From positions 1 to 64,000 of the forward strand of contig JAJRQC010000069.1 in assembly GCA_024280455.1 (NCBI GenBank): DNA of 64,000 nucleotides. The letters run 5' to 3'. The translations under genes were made by a program, and so were the position numbers. Source of the stretch: Deltaproteobacteria bacterium. Lineage in GTDB: Bacteria > Desulfobacterota > Desulfobulbia > Desulfobulbales > Desulfobulbaceae. Below, piece after piece: positions 10,207 to 18,981 of this stretch (the stretch's first letter is position 1; each line of letters begins with the position of its first letter). Below the pieces are notes generated by a model. It saw only the letters and a program-made list of their open reading frames with translations. It did not search any database and was not told where the DNA came from.

Positions 10207-10598
10207 TCGTACTCGACACCCATGTGTGGATTTGGTGGCTGAGTAACAAGGAAAAATTATCTGACCATGCCCTGCAGCATATTGAACAGGCAGTGGTTGA
10301 ATCATCGCTGGTCCTCTCTTCAATCAGTACCTGGGAAATCGCGATGTTGGTTGAAAAAAACAGACTTGATCTTTCCATCAATGTCCGCGACTGGATACGA
10401 AAAACAGAAGGGTTGTCATTTGTTCAGTTTGTACCAATGGATAACACCATCCTTTTGCGATCAGTTGAACTCCCTGGAAAATTTCATGCGGACCCTGCAG
10501 ACCGTATGATTGTGGCCACTGCATTAACAATGGGGCTGCCGATTGTAACAAAAAATAAAAAAATTCAGTCCTATTCACCTGTTGAAACCATATGGTGA
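10203..10598 (+). CDS. PIN-domain ribonuclease toxin (VapC-like)
   Basis: 131 residues. PIN-domain toxins cut RNA using a cluster of acidic residues and metal. Visible are the N-terminal MIVLDTHVWIWW (first catalytic Asp), a conserved SSISTWEIAML segment (middle Glu) and HADPADRMIVATALTMGLPI with the C-terminal Asp residues, then TKNKKIQSYSPVETIW. Translationally coupled to the antitoxin by a four-base overlap. Length is normal and no key acidic residue is missing, so it should be active. A related toxin survives as a fragment at 7479-7642. Confidence 0.9.
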   Translation: MIVLDTHVWIWWLSNKEKLSDHALQHIEQAVVESSLVLSSISTWEIAMLVEKNRLDLSINVRDWIRKTEGLSFVQFVPMDNTILLRSVELPGKFHADPADRMIVATALTMGLPIVTKNKKIQSYSPVETIW

Positions 10599-10643
10599 AC
10601 TTGTGTAACTTCTCAATAAGTGGTGGTAGGTAGTTGTAAAAAA

Positions 10644-10716
10644 GTAGGTTGGGTTGAGGAACGAAACCCAACAAGATGTCCATTAATGTTGGGTTTCGTT
10701 CCTCAACCCAACCTAC
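10644..10716. repeat. REP-like perfect inverted repeat
   Basis: Two 30-base arms (10644-10673 and 10687-10716, core ggttgggttgaggaacg) are exact reverse complements separated by 13 bases. The motif resembles the REP/BIME palindromes mobilised in trans by RAYT transposases; no such transposase is in the window. Sits between the toxin gene and aroB. Confidence 0.85.
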
Positions 10717-10772
10717 ACGTTTTGTCATCACCTTCGGTTCTTGAGAATTTATATGTTATGGGTTGGGAATAA

Positions 10773-11861
10773 ATGAAGATTGAAAGAACACTGGTCGTTG
10801 GGTTAGCTGAACGTAGTTATCCGATAATTATCCGACCAAGCTTGCTTTCTTTGATTGGTGCTGATCTTGCCACTCGAAAGATCGGCAAGCGTTACGGGAT
10901 TATCAGCGATGACCATGTTGCCGGACTTTATGGAGAGACGTTGCTGCAATCCCTGGCTGATGCAGGTGTTGAGGCCGAGCTGATCACCTTTCCGAGGGGA
11001 GAGGCGAGCAAGAACCTGCAGACTATCGCAACCCTTGCCAGTGAGCTGGCCGGGCGCGGATTTGATAGGGGAGATGCATTGATAGCCCTGGGCGGTGGCG
11101 TGAGCGGCGATATGGCCGGTTTCCTGGCCTCCATCTACATGCGGGGCATTCCTTTTGTTCAGATCCCGACCACCCTGCTTTCCCAGGTGGACAGTTCGGT
11201 TGGCGGCAAGACCGGGGTCGATATTCCAGAAGGGAAAAATCTGGTTGGCACCTTTTATCAGCCCAGGGCGGTGTATATCGATCCTGATGTCTTGAAAACT
11301 CTGCCCAAAGAGGAAGTGCTGGGCGGACTTGCCGAGGTCATCAAATACGGGGTGATCTGGGATACGGAGTTTTTTAATTTTCTTGAGCAGCAGCGCGAAG
11401 ATATCCTGGCCCTTAAGGGAGAGGTAATTCTTCCGTTGATTGCCCGTTGCTGTGAAATCAAGGCCCAGGTGGTTGAGCAGGACGAACGGGAGGGCGGCCT
11501 CCGACGCATCCTCAACTTTGGCCATACTATCGGTCATGCTGTAGAGGCGGCCTCTGACTTTTCCTTGATTCACGGTCTGGCAATTGGCATCGGCATGCGG
11601 GCTGCTGCTGATTTAGCTGTATTGGGCGGCCATCTCTCCAAAGAGGAGGCTGCCCGTATCCACAGGCTTCTTAAGGAATATGGCCTGCCGGTGACGATTC
11701 CGCCTGCACTTGATCGAGCTGCAATTAAACAGTTTTTGAAGGCGGATAAAAAAACCATCGGGGGTAAGGTGTTTTTTGTCCTTCCTGAGTCTGTCGGCAA
11801 AGTATTGATTACTGATCAAGTGAGCAGCGAGGATGTTGACACTGTGTTGCAGGATGGTTAA
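10773..11861 (+). CDS. aroB: 3-dehydroquinate synthase
   Basis: 362 residues, the usual family length. Converts DAHP to 3-dehydroquinate, second step of the shikimate pathway, using NAD and a divalent metal. Seen: the NAD-binding glycine stretch ALGGGVSGDMAGFLAS, PTTLLSQVDSSVGGKTGVD, the substrate/metal segment GGLAEVIKYGVI, and LNFGHTIGHAVE with metal-binding His residues. The start ATG follows tatgggttgggaataa, a weak ribosome site. No other aromatic-pathway gene is adjacent; it is flanked by repeats on both sides. Confidence 0.97.
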   Translation: MKIERTLVVGLAERSYPIIIRPSLLSLIGADLATRKIGKRYGIISDDHVAGLYGETLLQSLADAGVEAELITFPRGEASKNLQTIATLASELAGRGFDRGDALIALGGGVSGDMAGFLASIYMRGIPFVQIPTTLLSQVDSSVGGKTGVDIPEGKNLVGTFYQPRAVYIDPDVLKTLPKEEVLGGLAEVIKYGVIWDTEFFNFLEQQREDILALKGEVILPLIARCCEIKAQVVEQDEREGGLRRILNFGHTIGHAVEAASDFSLIHGLAIGIGMRAAADLAVLGGHLSKEEAARIHRLLKEYGLPVTIPPALDRAAIKQFLKADKKTIGGKVFFVLPESVGKVLITDQVSSEDVDTVLQDG

Positions 11862-11960
11862 AATCAGGTCTGGGTGACCCACCCTTTGAAGGGTTGGTTC
11901 TCTCTAGAAAGTAATAATAATTGGTTGGGTTGACCTCAAGCCGTTAAATATAAAAATGAG

Positions 11961-12112
11961 GTAACTATTCAGAAGCACCCCATCTTCGCCCACTTCGGCC
12001 TTCTCGAATAGCATCAGTATGCCTCAAAGGCCGAATTGATCAAATATGTGGCACTTCTAAACAGTGAAAGGCCGATATTTTGGGTAATATATTGCGTGAC
12101 CTGAACAGTTAC
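11961..12112. repeat. Family-B element with GTAACTGTTCAGG-type ends
   Basis: Left end gtaactattcag (11961-11972), right end cctgaacagttac (12100-12112), imperfect inverted copies bounding about 152 bases without a gene. The same terminal sequence bounds elements at 21489-21673 and 50856-50905. The preceding bases (11862-11960) hold only a weak hairpin. Confidence 0.6.
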
Positions 12113-12139
12113 AAAAAGAGAATTTAATAAGCTGCCTCT

Positions 12140-12631
12140 ATGCCGATCTACGAATTTTTCTGTAAAGACTGCAATACGGTATTTAATTTTTTTTCCAGCC
12201 GTATCAATACCGATAAGCAGCCTGACTGCCCAAAATGCGGCCGTAAAAAACTTGAAAAGATGATGTCCACCTTTGCCATCGTCGGTAAGGCAAAGGAGCA
12301 GGGCGATGATCCGCTGGCCGGTCTTGATGAGACCAGGATGGAGCAGGCCTTTGAAGGGCTCATGCGTGAGGCCGAAAATATCAATGAGGAAGATCCGCGC
12401 CAGATGGCAACCCTGATGCGTAAGTTTTCCGACAAGACCGGGATCAGCCTTGGTGAACAGATGGAAGAGGCCCTGTCACGCATGGAGGCCGGAGAAGATC
12501 CTGATCAGATCGAGCAGGAGATGGGCGATCTGCTGGGAGGGGATAGTGGGTTTTCCCTGGAAGATATGAAAAAAAAGGTACGTTCCGGGCCAAAACCACC
12601 TGTATATGATGAAAAGTTATACGAGTTGTAG
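12140..12631 (+). CDS. FmdB-family zinc-ribbon protein with long acidic tail
   Basis: 163 residues. The N-terminal 45 match the FmdB zinc ribbon: MPIYEFFCKDCNTVF followed by CPKCGRKKLEKMMS, giving two CxxC knuckles. The remainder is acidic, helical and Met-rich (MEEALSRMEAGEDPDQIEQE), ending KPPVYDEKLYEL. The ribbon family was named for a regulator in methanogens but its function in bacteria is unclear. Length exceeds the common 70-110 residues. It stands alone between repeat-rich spacers. Confidence 0.88.
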   Translation: MPIYEFFCKDCNTVFNFFSSRINTDKQPDCPKCGRKKLEKMMSTFAIVGKAKEQGDDPLAGLDETRMEQAFEGLMREAENINEEDPRQMATLMRKFSDKTGISLGEQMEEALSRMEAGEDPDQIEQEMGDLLGGDSGFSLEDMKKKVRSGPKPPVYDEKLYEL

Positions 12632-12800
12632 GGGCTCTATTTCAGAACCACGGATGAACACGGATACACGCTGATTGTTATTTTTTCGGTGTCGTAAAGA
12701 GCCTCGAAACCGACGGAGGAGAGGTCGTATCATCTTGTAATTGCGTATTGTGCAAATGGCGGTTTTGATTTTTTACGAGTCCATCATTTTTGATTATCAC

Positions 12801-12868
12801 TGAAGTTCAGCTATTGCCTCATTCAGGGATAACATCGCTTAGTTTATCTAACCAAGGGTGCTCCTCTA
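12801..12868 (+). repeat. Dispersed repeat, copy 1
   Basis: A stretch of about 68 bases (core ttcagggataacatcgc, then tctaaccaagggtg) that recurs, diverged, at 14898-14964. It lies directly left of the family-A element. The bases before it (12632-12800) hold no gene, only a possible remnant of the cgtaaaaagtcg-type inverted repeat seen at 33603-33735 (ttttttacgagtccatc near 12770). Confidence 0.55.
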
Positions 12869-12871
12869 TTT

Positions 12872-13245
12872 CCCCATAGCCGTCAAACTAAGGAAAAATT
12901 ATCATTGGCAGAAGCAAGAAAAGTAGGGTGGGCATTGCCCACCAAAAAAGCTGCTGAACCCCGATGGACTCTAAATGTAGCAACGTCCTTTCGGCGAAGC
13001 AGCACTTAGTATTACCCACTTCCTGCTGGTGGGCGGTGCCCACCCTACATAAACTATTATTTTTTGCATGACCTGCCTCCTTGATTATGGCTCTGTGTTG
13101 ATATTGAAATTTTTGCTTCAACATAACCCACGTGGCAAGGATGGCAGGTCTTTTTTCCCTCGTTATTAGCTGACAACCATAATATCTATAGTGCGACTAT
13201 CCTGCGATATTATTGATATTTCCCGTTAGCTTGACGGCTATGCCG
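12872..13245. repeat. Family-A MITE-like element, copy 1
   Basis: Ends ccccatagccgtcaaacta (12872 on) and tagcttgacggctatg (13228-13243) are inverted copies with a few mismatches. Inside lies an inverted REP-like pair (12923-12944 and 13028-13049, core ggtgggcattgcccacc). No coding sequence. A second copy with the same ends but a different inner palindrome is at 24968-25153. The element fills the spacer downstream of hypB. Confidence 0.8.
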
Positions 13246-13258
13246 TGCAGGGGACGTG

Positions 13259-13981
13259 TCAGGCAACGAGCTTTTTCAGCCAGTCAATCCATGCACTGAA
13301 ACCGTCACCGGTTGTTGCCGACAGGTGCATGATCTCAAGCTCCGGTTGAATGCGTCCTGCCTCCTTGTCCGCCTCATCCAGCGAAAAATCAAAATAGTCC
13401 AGCAGGTCGGTTTTGGTGATAACAAAGAGATCCGCCCCCCGAAAAGTGGTTGGGTACTTGGCCGGTTTATCTGAACCCTCCGGTACCGAGACCAGGATCA
13501 CACGTTTATGTTCGCCCAGATAAAAGGTGGCCGGGCAGACCAGATTGCCGACGTTTTCAATAAAAATCAGGTCGTATTTTTTTCCTTCGGCAGTCTCCTG
13601 CTTGCTGTTTGCCTGATCTTCCAGCGCGTGCAGTCCCTTGTGGACCAGGGGTGCGTCAAGATGACAGGCACCGCCGGTTGTCAGCTGGACGGCGGCAACG
13701 CCCTTGGCCCGAATCCGGTCTGCATCCCGTTCCGTTTCAATATCTCCTTCAACAACCCCTATCCGCAATTCGCTGCCAAGGGCGTCAATGGTATGTTCCA
13801 GCAGGGTTGTTTTGCCTGCTCCCGGGCTTGATATCAGGTTGATCGCCACTGCGCCCATACGTTCTATATGGGTTCTGTTGGCGTCGCCCTGGCGGTCATT
13901 GGCCTCCAGCAGGCTTTGGTTAACCTCGACAAGCCGTTTATTCGAGGTGCCTGTCAGTTGACAGCCGCAGACATCACACAT
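13259..13981 (-). CDS. hypB: Hydrogenase nickel incorporation GTPase HypB
   Basis: 240 residues. Delivers nickel to the hydrogenase large subunit with HypA, using GTP. The N-terminal high-affinity Ni motif MCDVCGC is present but no His-rich stretch. The P-loop is NLISSPGAGKTTLLE; the second metal/switch region is GGACHLDAPLVH, followed by IFIENVGNLVCPA and the guanine-specificity ITKTDL. Last gene of the cluster, three bases after hypA. The family-A element follows. Confidence 0.97.
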   Translation of the reverse strand: MCDVCGCQLTGTSNKRLVEVNQSLLEANDRQGDANRTHIERMGAVAINLISSPGAGKTTLLEHTIDALGSELRIGVVEGDIETERDADRIRAKGVAAVQLTTGGACHLDAPLVHKGLHALEDQANSKQETAEGKKYDLIFIENVGNLVCPATFYLGEHKRVILVSVPEGSDKPAKYPTTFRGADLFVITKTDLLDYFDFSLDEADKEAGRIQPELEIMHLSATTGDGFSAWIDWLKKLVA

Positions 13982-13984
13982 GAG

Positions 13985-14359
13985 TTACTCCATTTCAAGC
14001 TGTTTGAGGATGAGTTCGTCTCCACCTTTTGCCGTACAGTGTGCACCTCCGCAATCCGGGCATGGCAGGGTCGAAGAAAAAGGCCTTGGTTTCTGTACCT
14101 GACCGGCTGGACTGGTAAAACAATTTCCGCATTGCAGGCAGGTATATTCCGGAGGTGGTGTTTCAAGAACCAGAACGGATTCTTTTGTCGGATTCTGTTC
14201 CTGTTTTAATGCATCAAAACCAAAGGAAAAGGAGTCGGTTACAATCCCGGAAAAGGGGCCAACGATGACCGTTACCTTTGTTATTTTTTCTGCTTGATGT
14301 TTGTCGGCAAGAGCCAGTAACTGGTCAATCAGGCCCTGGGCCAGGGACAGCTCATGCAT
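13985..14359 (-). CDS. hypA: Hydrogenase maturation nickel metallochaperone HypA
   Basis: 124 residues. MHELSLAQGLIDQLL carries the N-terminal Ni-binding His2-Glu3 pair. The zinc site has knuckles CLQCG and CPDCG, the second followed by GAHCTAKGGDELILK. Works with HypB to insert nickel. Overlaps the upstream protease gene by eight bases, so the two are translated together. Confidence 0.96.
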   Translation of the reverse strand: MHELSLAQGLIDQLLALADKHQAEKITKVTVIVGPFSGIVTDSFSFGFDALKQEQNPTKESVLVLETPPPEYTCLQCGNCFTSPAGQVQKPRPFSSTLPCPDCGGAHCTAKGGDELILKQLEME

Positions 14360-14837
14360 GGTCGATCATGTATCCTGCCCGGCCCAGCCTGCCTACGATT
14401 TCCACGCCGATTTCAGCAACCCGTTGTTGCAGGGTATCGGTGAGCTCCAGCCCCAGTGCAATATTCTCCGGGACTGCGCAGAGACAATCAACGGTTTCCG
14501 GTTCGTTGCCCCGCAGCTTGCAGATAGCTATAATTTCAAGAATACCCAGCTGATGAGGCGACATGGAGGTCTGGATATTTGTACCGGAGATGTCGTTGTC
14601 ATCGAGATATTCAAGCGTTCCCGGAGGATTATCGGATTTGATAACATCCACTACCATGACCCAGTCCGAATCCTCCAGAAGAGGGCCAAGGTAAATGCCT
14701 GCGGTCCCTGCATCGTGCAACTGCACATTGTCCGGGAAGGTATAGGTCTCTTCAAGGTGTCTGATTACGTGGACCCCGAAGCCTTCGTCACCCATCAACA
14801 GGTTGCCGATACCAAGAATGGCTACATCTTTAGTCAT
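14352..14837 (-). CDS. Hydrogenase maturation endopeptidase (HyaD/HynC type)
   Basis: 161 residues. Removes the C-terminal peptide from the hydrogenase large subunit once nickel is in place. Seen: GIGNLLMGDEGFGVHVI with the nickel-sensing acidic residue, VQLHDAGTAGIYL, VVDVIKSDNPPG and the conserved MSPHQLGI His. Lies between cytochrome b and hypA in the same operon. It may also have to serve MvhA, because the protease gene near mvh-hdr is truncated (35220-35381). Confidence 0.95.
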   Translation of the reverse strand: MTKDVAILGIGNLLMGDEGFGVHVIRHLEETYTFPDNVQLHDAGTAGIYLGPLLEDSDWVMVVDVIKSDNPPGTLEYLDDNDISGTNIQTSMSPHQLGILEIIAICKLRGNEPETVDCLCAVPENIALGLELTDTLQQRVAEIGVEIVGRLGRAGYMIDHA

Positions 14838-14897
14838 ATGCCTCGTACAGTGGTTTGCAAAATTATGCGTACTTTATTTGATTTTTTAATCGCCACG

Positions 14898-14964
14898 GAA
14901 ATTCAGTTGTTGCCTTTTTCAGGGATACCATCGCCTGGTTTTTCTAACCAGGGGGCAACTCCTG
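14898..14964 (+). repeat. Dispersed repeat, copy 2
   Basis: Diverged copy of the stretch at 12801-12868 (shared cores ttcagggata, catcgc and tctaacca). It lies in the 215-base spacer between cytochrome b and the protease gene, inside the hydrogenase operon. Confidence 0.55.
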
Positions 14965-15052
14965 TTACCCGAAATTTAGTGGTCAAAAAAAATCCTCCCG
15001 ACAGTAGCGATAGTATCCCTTGTTGTCAGCTGAGCAATGGTGATAGTCATAT

Positions 15053-15706
15053 TTAATTTTGTTCCGGTTTTTCAGGCAGAAATTTTGTGCCGTTGAAGAT
15101 GGAAGAGATCAATCCTTCTTTGGAGCGGATATCGTTCCAGACCACGATATACACATGGGTGGCGGCAAAGAGTATAAAGTACCACATGAACAGGTAGTGC
15201 AGGAGCCGTCCCTGCTGCTGGGTGCCAAACAGTTTCAGGCCCCAGGTCTGCCAGCCCACGCTTTCCGGATAGAGCATGTAAAAGCCGGACAGGATCTGCA
15301 GGCAGGCCACTATAAAGGTAACAAAATATGCAATACCGGCCAGGGCATTATGACCTAGGCGATGATCTTCGTTGTCGTCCAGGTACAGGTAATATTTTAC
15401 GGAAGAGCCCAGATTTTTGATGTTCCGGCCGGTAATGGGGAGAAAATCCCAGAACCGTTCCTGCCGGTTCCCGAACAGGAGCAGATACAGCCTGGCCAGC
15501 AGAGCCCCGGTAAAGACAAAGGCGGCAATGAAATGAATATAGCGCATGGTGGCCACCGGAAAGGAGGAGCTGCCCTCGATCATGGTGTTGGTCCAGGGGA
15601 AGTGAATATAAAATCCGGTGGTTACCAGGACGACAATGGACAGCACAAAGCACCAGTGGAACAATCGGAGAAGAACGGACCATGCCGGATGACGTGTATA
15701 TTGCAT
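15053..15706 (-). CDS. Ni/Fe-hydrogenase cytochrome b subunit
   Basis: 217 residues, a membrane di-haem cytochrome b that passes electrons from the periplasmic hydrogenase to the quinone pool. Four hydrophobic segments are visible: about 15-35 (FHWCFVLSIVVLVTTGFYI), 50-75 (YIHFIAAFVFTGALLARLYL), 120-145 (GIAYFVTFIVACLQILSGFY) and 165-190 (HYLFMWYFILFAATHVYIVV). His residues inside the segments (FHW, RYIHF, HYLF, ATHVY) are the likely haem ligands. It directly follows the large subunit, as in HyaABC/HydABC operons. Confidence 0.93.
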   Translation of the reverse strand: MQYTRHPAWSVLLRLFHWCFVLSIVVLVTTGFYIHFPWTNTMIEGSSSFPVATMRYIHFIAAFVFTGALLARLYLLLFGNRQERFWDFLPITGRNIKNLGSSVKYYLYLDDNEDHRLGHNALAGIAYFVTFIVACLQILSGFYMLYPESVGWQTWGLKLFGTQQQGRLLHYLFMWYFILFAATHVYIVVWNDIRSKEGLISSIFNGTKFLPEKPEQN

Positions 15707-15784
15707 GTTGACCTCGACGAGTTTTGAGTTCAGAGTTTCGGGTTCCGAGTTGTAAACTTTGCGCCTTTGGCGGTTATTCCATTA

Positions 15785-17485
15785 TCAGACAACCTTTATT
15801 CTGGTTAACTCCGTGCCCTCAGGATCAAGCATATGGACCGCGCAGGCGATACAGGGATCAAAGGAGTGCACCGTTCGCAGAACCTCAAGCGGTTGTTCCG
15901 GTTCAGCCATGGGGTTACCTACCAGGGAGGCCTCGTATGGGCCGGGCACGTCTTTGTCATCACGGGGCCCCGCGTTCCAGGTCGAGGGAACAACGCACTG
16001 GTAGTTTTTAATCACTCCGTCTTTGATGACGATCCAGTGGGAGAGGGCGCCCCGCGGCGCTTCATGAAAACCAAACCCCTGCTGGGTTCCCTTGGGAAAG
16101 GTCGGCTTGTTGAAGATTTCATAATCACCGGAGCCGATATTGTCCACCAGCAGCTACCAGTGCTTGATGGACAGATCAGCCAGCATCGAGGCCCTGATGG
16201 CACGGGCCAGATGTCTGCCCGGGGGTGAGTGCAGTGCTTCCGGTCCGACCTGGGCCCCGGCCAGTGAACTGACCCTGGACAGGGTATCGTTGACATATTT
16301 TGTTGTCAACTCGTGCCCCTGGGCATAGCCGACCAGAACCTGGGCCAATGGCCCGACCTGCATGGGTTGTCCCTGAAAGCGCGGAGCTTTCATCCAGGAG
16401 TATTTGCCGTCGTCCTGGAACTCGGTATACTTTGGAACCGTATCCTCTTCATAGGGATGCCTGGTCCAGTCACCGTCGTACCAGGAACGGGCGATGCATT
16501 CGACTACGTTGTCACGAAAGTAGCTGTCATTAAAGCTGGTGATGCCCTTGACCGTCCCCAGGTCGCCGCCCATGATGGTGCCGCCGGGCAGATCAAATTT
16601 GGTTCCTTTTGTATCCAGCACCATGTCCGGTACGGCCAGATAATTGGTCACCCCTTTGCCGTATTGGAGCCAGTCCTTGTACAGGGCGCCGATGGCGATG
16701 ACATCGGGAAGGTAGACCTGCTGGATGAAACCGCGCACCTCTTCGGCCAGCTGCTTGACCCAGTAGAGCCGTTCTATGTTGAGGGTTGTTTCGTTGTCCG
16801 GGTTGATAGCTGCCGTAACCCCGCCCACCGACATGTTTTGTACATGCGGGTTCTTGCCGGAGATGATGGCAATGGCCTGATCCGCCTTGCGCTGGTAATC
16901 CAGGGCTTCGAGATAATGGGAAACCGCCATCAGGTTGGCCTCGGGCGGCAGGATCATGGCCGGGTGTCCCCAGTAGCCGTTGGCAAAGGGCCCCAGCTGT
17001 CCGGAGTCAACTATAGATTGTACTTTGGACTGAACTTTTCTAAAGCGGTTTGCCGAGTTGCCCGGCCAGTTGGAAAGGGTTTCGGAGAGTTGAACGGTTT
17101 TGCCGATATCGGCCTGCAGGGCTGATACGACGTCTACCCAGTCCAGGGCGGAGAGGATATAGAAATGAACAATATGGTCATGGAGTGCGTGCAGCGACAT
17201 GACCAGATTGCGGATATACTGGGCGTTCATGGGGATTTCCAGGCCCAGGGCATTTTCCACCGTCCGCACTGAGGCCAGAGCATGCACCGTGGTGCAGACC
17301 CCACAGATGCGCTGGACGAAATGCCAGGCATCGCGGGGGTCACGGCCCTGGAGAATAACTTCAATTCCGCGCCACATCTGACCTGATGACCAGGCCTTGC
17401 TGATTACTCCGTTCTCTACTTCCGCATCTATTCTCAGGTGGCCTTCAATCCGGGTAATAGGATCAACCACTATTCGTTGTGCCAT
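15785..17485 (-). CDS. [NiFe] hydrogenase large subunit, interrupted by in-frame TAG
   Basis: About 566 codons. The catalytic subunit of the membrane-attached periplasmic uptake hydrogenase. Seen: start MAQRIVVDPITRIEGHLRI, N-terminal Ni-ligand motif RICGVCTTVHA, and C-terminal DPCIACAVHML with the second Cys pair and the His after which the peptide is cut. An amber codon at 16154-16156 splits the frame after LADLSIKHW; the same frame resumes with LLVDNIGSGDYEIF, which normally is continuous in this family. Only one base change separates TAG from CAG or AAG. Either a point mutation, a sequence error or readthrough; as written the enzyme would lose its C-terminal nickel ligands. Paired with the Tat-exported small subunit upstream. 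Confidence 0.93.
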
Positions 17486-17685
17486 GTGAAATCTCCTTCG
17501 CTATTTTCGGAGCTGGAAATAAATAACTTATCGTTTTCGCATCCCTGCTTCAGGCTACCATCAGCCGATCCTCAATCACAAAATCCTCGAATCAGCACTG
17601 CTGGTCCTGTGGTTTCGGAGTCTGCGCTACCTGTTCAATCGGATCGATTAAATCCGACCTGAATCAGGGCGCGAATTTCAAAGAT

Positions 17686-18786
17686 TTATTTATCTTCAGC
17701 CCTTTCGGATGTATTGCCTTTGATTACTTTTTTGCCGATGCCGACCGCAGCATGAATGCCGACCGCTGCGGCGGTCACACCGAGGATCTTTTTACCGATT
17801 GAGTCGGCGCCGGTGACAATGCCCTGACCTCCACCCGGAATAGTCACACCGGGCAGTCGTTCGTAGAACGGGGTCATGGTGTCCCAGAAGTCCGGTTCGG
17901 TGCAGCCGATGCAGCCATGACCGACACCGACCGGCCAGACCCCGACATCATTGAAACGGGCAACCGGACAGTTGGCATAGGTCTGCGGGCCCTTGCAACC
18001 GACCTTATACAGGCAGTAGCCCTGTTTATGGGCCTCATCACCGAACTGTTCAACAAAGCGTCCCTCGTCGAAATGGGGCCTGCGTTCACACTGGTCATGG
18101 TTCTTGCGGCCGTAGGCAAACAGGGGGCGACCCAGCTGATCCGTTCTCGGCAGACGTTTAAAAGTCAGGTAATGCAGGACCGTGCCTAAGAAACATACGG
18201 GGTTGGGCGGGCAGCCCGGAATGTTGATGATCGGTGTGTCTTTGATCAGATCCCGGACGCCGACCGCTCCGGTTGGGTTGGGCCTGGCCGCCTGTATACC
18301 GCCATAGGAGGCACAGGTGCCGATGGCGATAATGGCCGCGGCCTTGGGGCCGACATCGGCCAGAATATCCATGGCCGTTCTACCGCCGATCTGACAGTAA
18401 ATGCCGCCGTCTTTGGTCGGGATGGCACCTTCGACAACACAGATGAATTTGCCCTTGTTTTTTTCAATCGATGCCTGCATGGCCTCTTCGGCCTGATGAC
18501 CGGCAGCGGCCATGATGGTTTCATGGTAATCCAGAGAGATGATGTCCAGGATCAGACGGCCGATATCCGGATGGGAAGCGCGGAGAAGGCTTTCTGTGCA
18601 TCCTGTGCACTCCTGAAAGTGCAGCCAGATGACCGGCGGGCGCTGGGGAGATGCAGCCGCTTCCACCAGTTTCGGGACCATGGTTTCGGAAAGTCCAAGG
18701 GCTGCAGCTGCCATGCTGCAGCCTTTGATAAATCTGCGGCGGCTGAGCTGCGCGTCGATTGCTTTGCCGGTATCCTGCGTTGACAT
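17686..18786 (-). CDS. [NiFe] hydrogenase small subunit, Tat-exported
   Basis: 366 residues. Holds the iron-sulfur relay from the Ni-Fe site. The twin-arginine signal SRRRFIKGC at residues 15-23 with the following Ala-rich segment exports the folded dimer. Cluster ligands are visible in HFQECTGCTESLLR (proximal), GTCASYGG, NIPGCPPNP, and CERRPHF...CLYKVGCKGP...CPVARFN plus HGCIGCTEPDFWD (medial/distal). A C-terminal hydrophobic helix (ILGVTAAAVGIHAAVGIG) probably anchors the enzyme and contacts cytochrome b. The 200-base gap to the large subunit holds one copy of the gagtctgcgctacctg motif (17614-17633). Confidence 0.96.
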   Translation of the reverse strand: MSTQDTGKAIDAQLSRRRFIKGCSMAAAALGLSETMVPKLVEAAASPQRPPVIWLHFQECTGCTESLLRASHPDIGRLILDIISLDYHETIMAAAGHQAEEAMQASIEKNKGKFICVVEGAIPTKDGGIYCQIGGRTAMDILADVGPKAAAIIAIGTCASYGGIQAARPNPTGAVGVRDLIKDTPIINIPGCPPNPVCFLGTVLHYLTFKRLPRTDQLGRPLFAYGRKNHDQCERRPHFDEGRFVEQFGDEAHKQGYCLYKVGCKGPQTYANCPVARFNDVGVWPVGVGHGCIGCTEPDFWDTMTPFYERLPGVTIPGGGQGIVTGADSIGKKILGVTAAAVGIHAAVGIGKKVIKGNTSERAEDK

Positions 18787-18981
18787 GGCTTCCTCCTTTT
18801 CCTGCGGTGAGCGTGGTTCCGTCTAAAAGCGCGGAGCGAATTCGTTACTCTTGCTTCTCCTCTATTTATACGAAAAAAAAATCTGGATCAAAAGAAAAGA
18901 GTGAAAAAATACAGCGTATTTGTGCTATTTGTTCAATGTGTGCAATCTGCCCGTATGTTTCACAAGCGATCTGCGGGCTGG

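Noticed and set aside
16154-16156. TAG as a pyrrolysine codon
   Set aside because: The position lies in a linker normally holding an ordinary residue, and no pyl gene is in view; a point change is simpler. Left open only as a check.
15785-17485. Selenocysteine in the periplasmic hydrogenase large subunit
   Set aside because: Its C-terminal motif has two ordinary Cys codons (DPCIACAVH), and the interrupting codon is TAG, not TGA.
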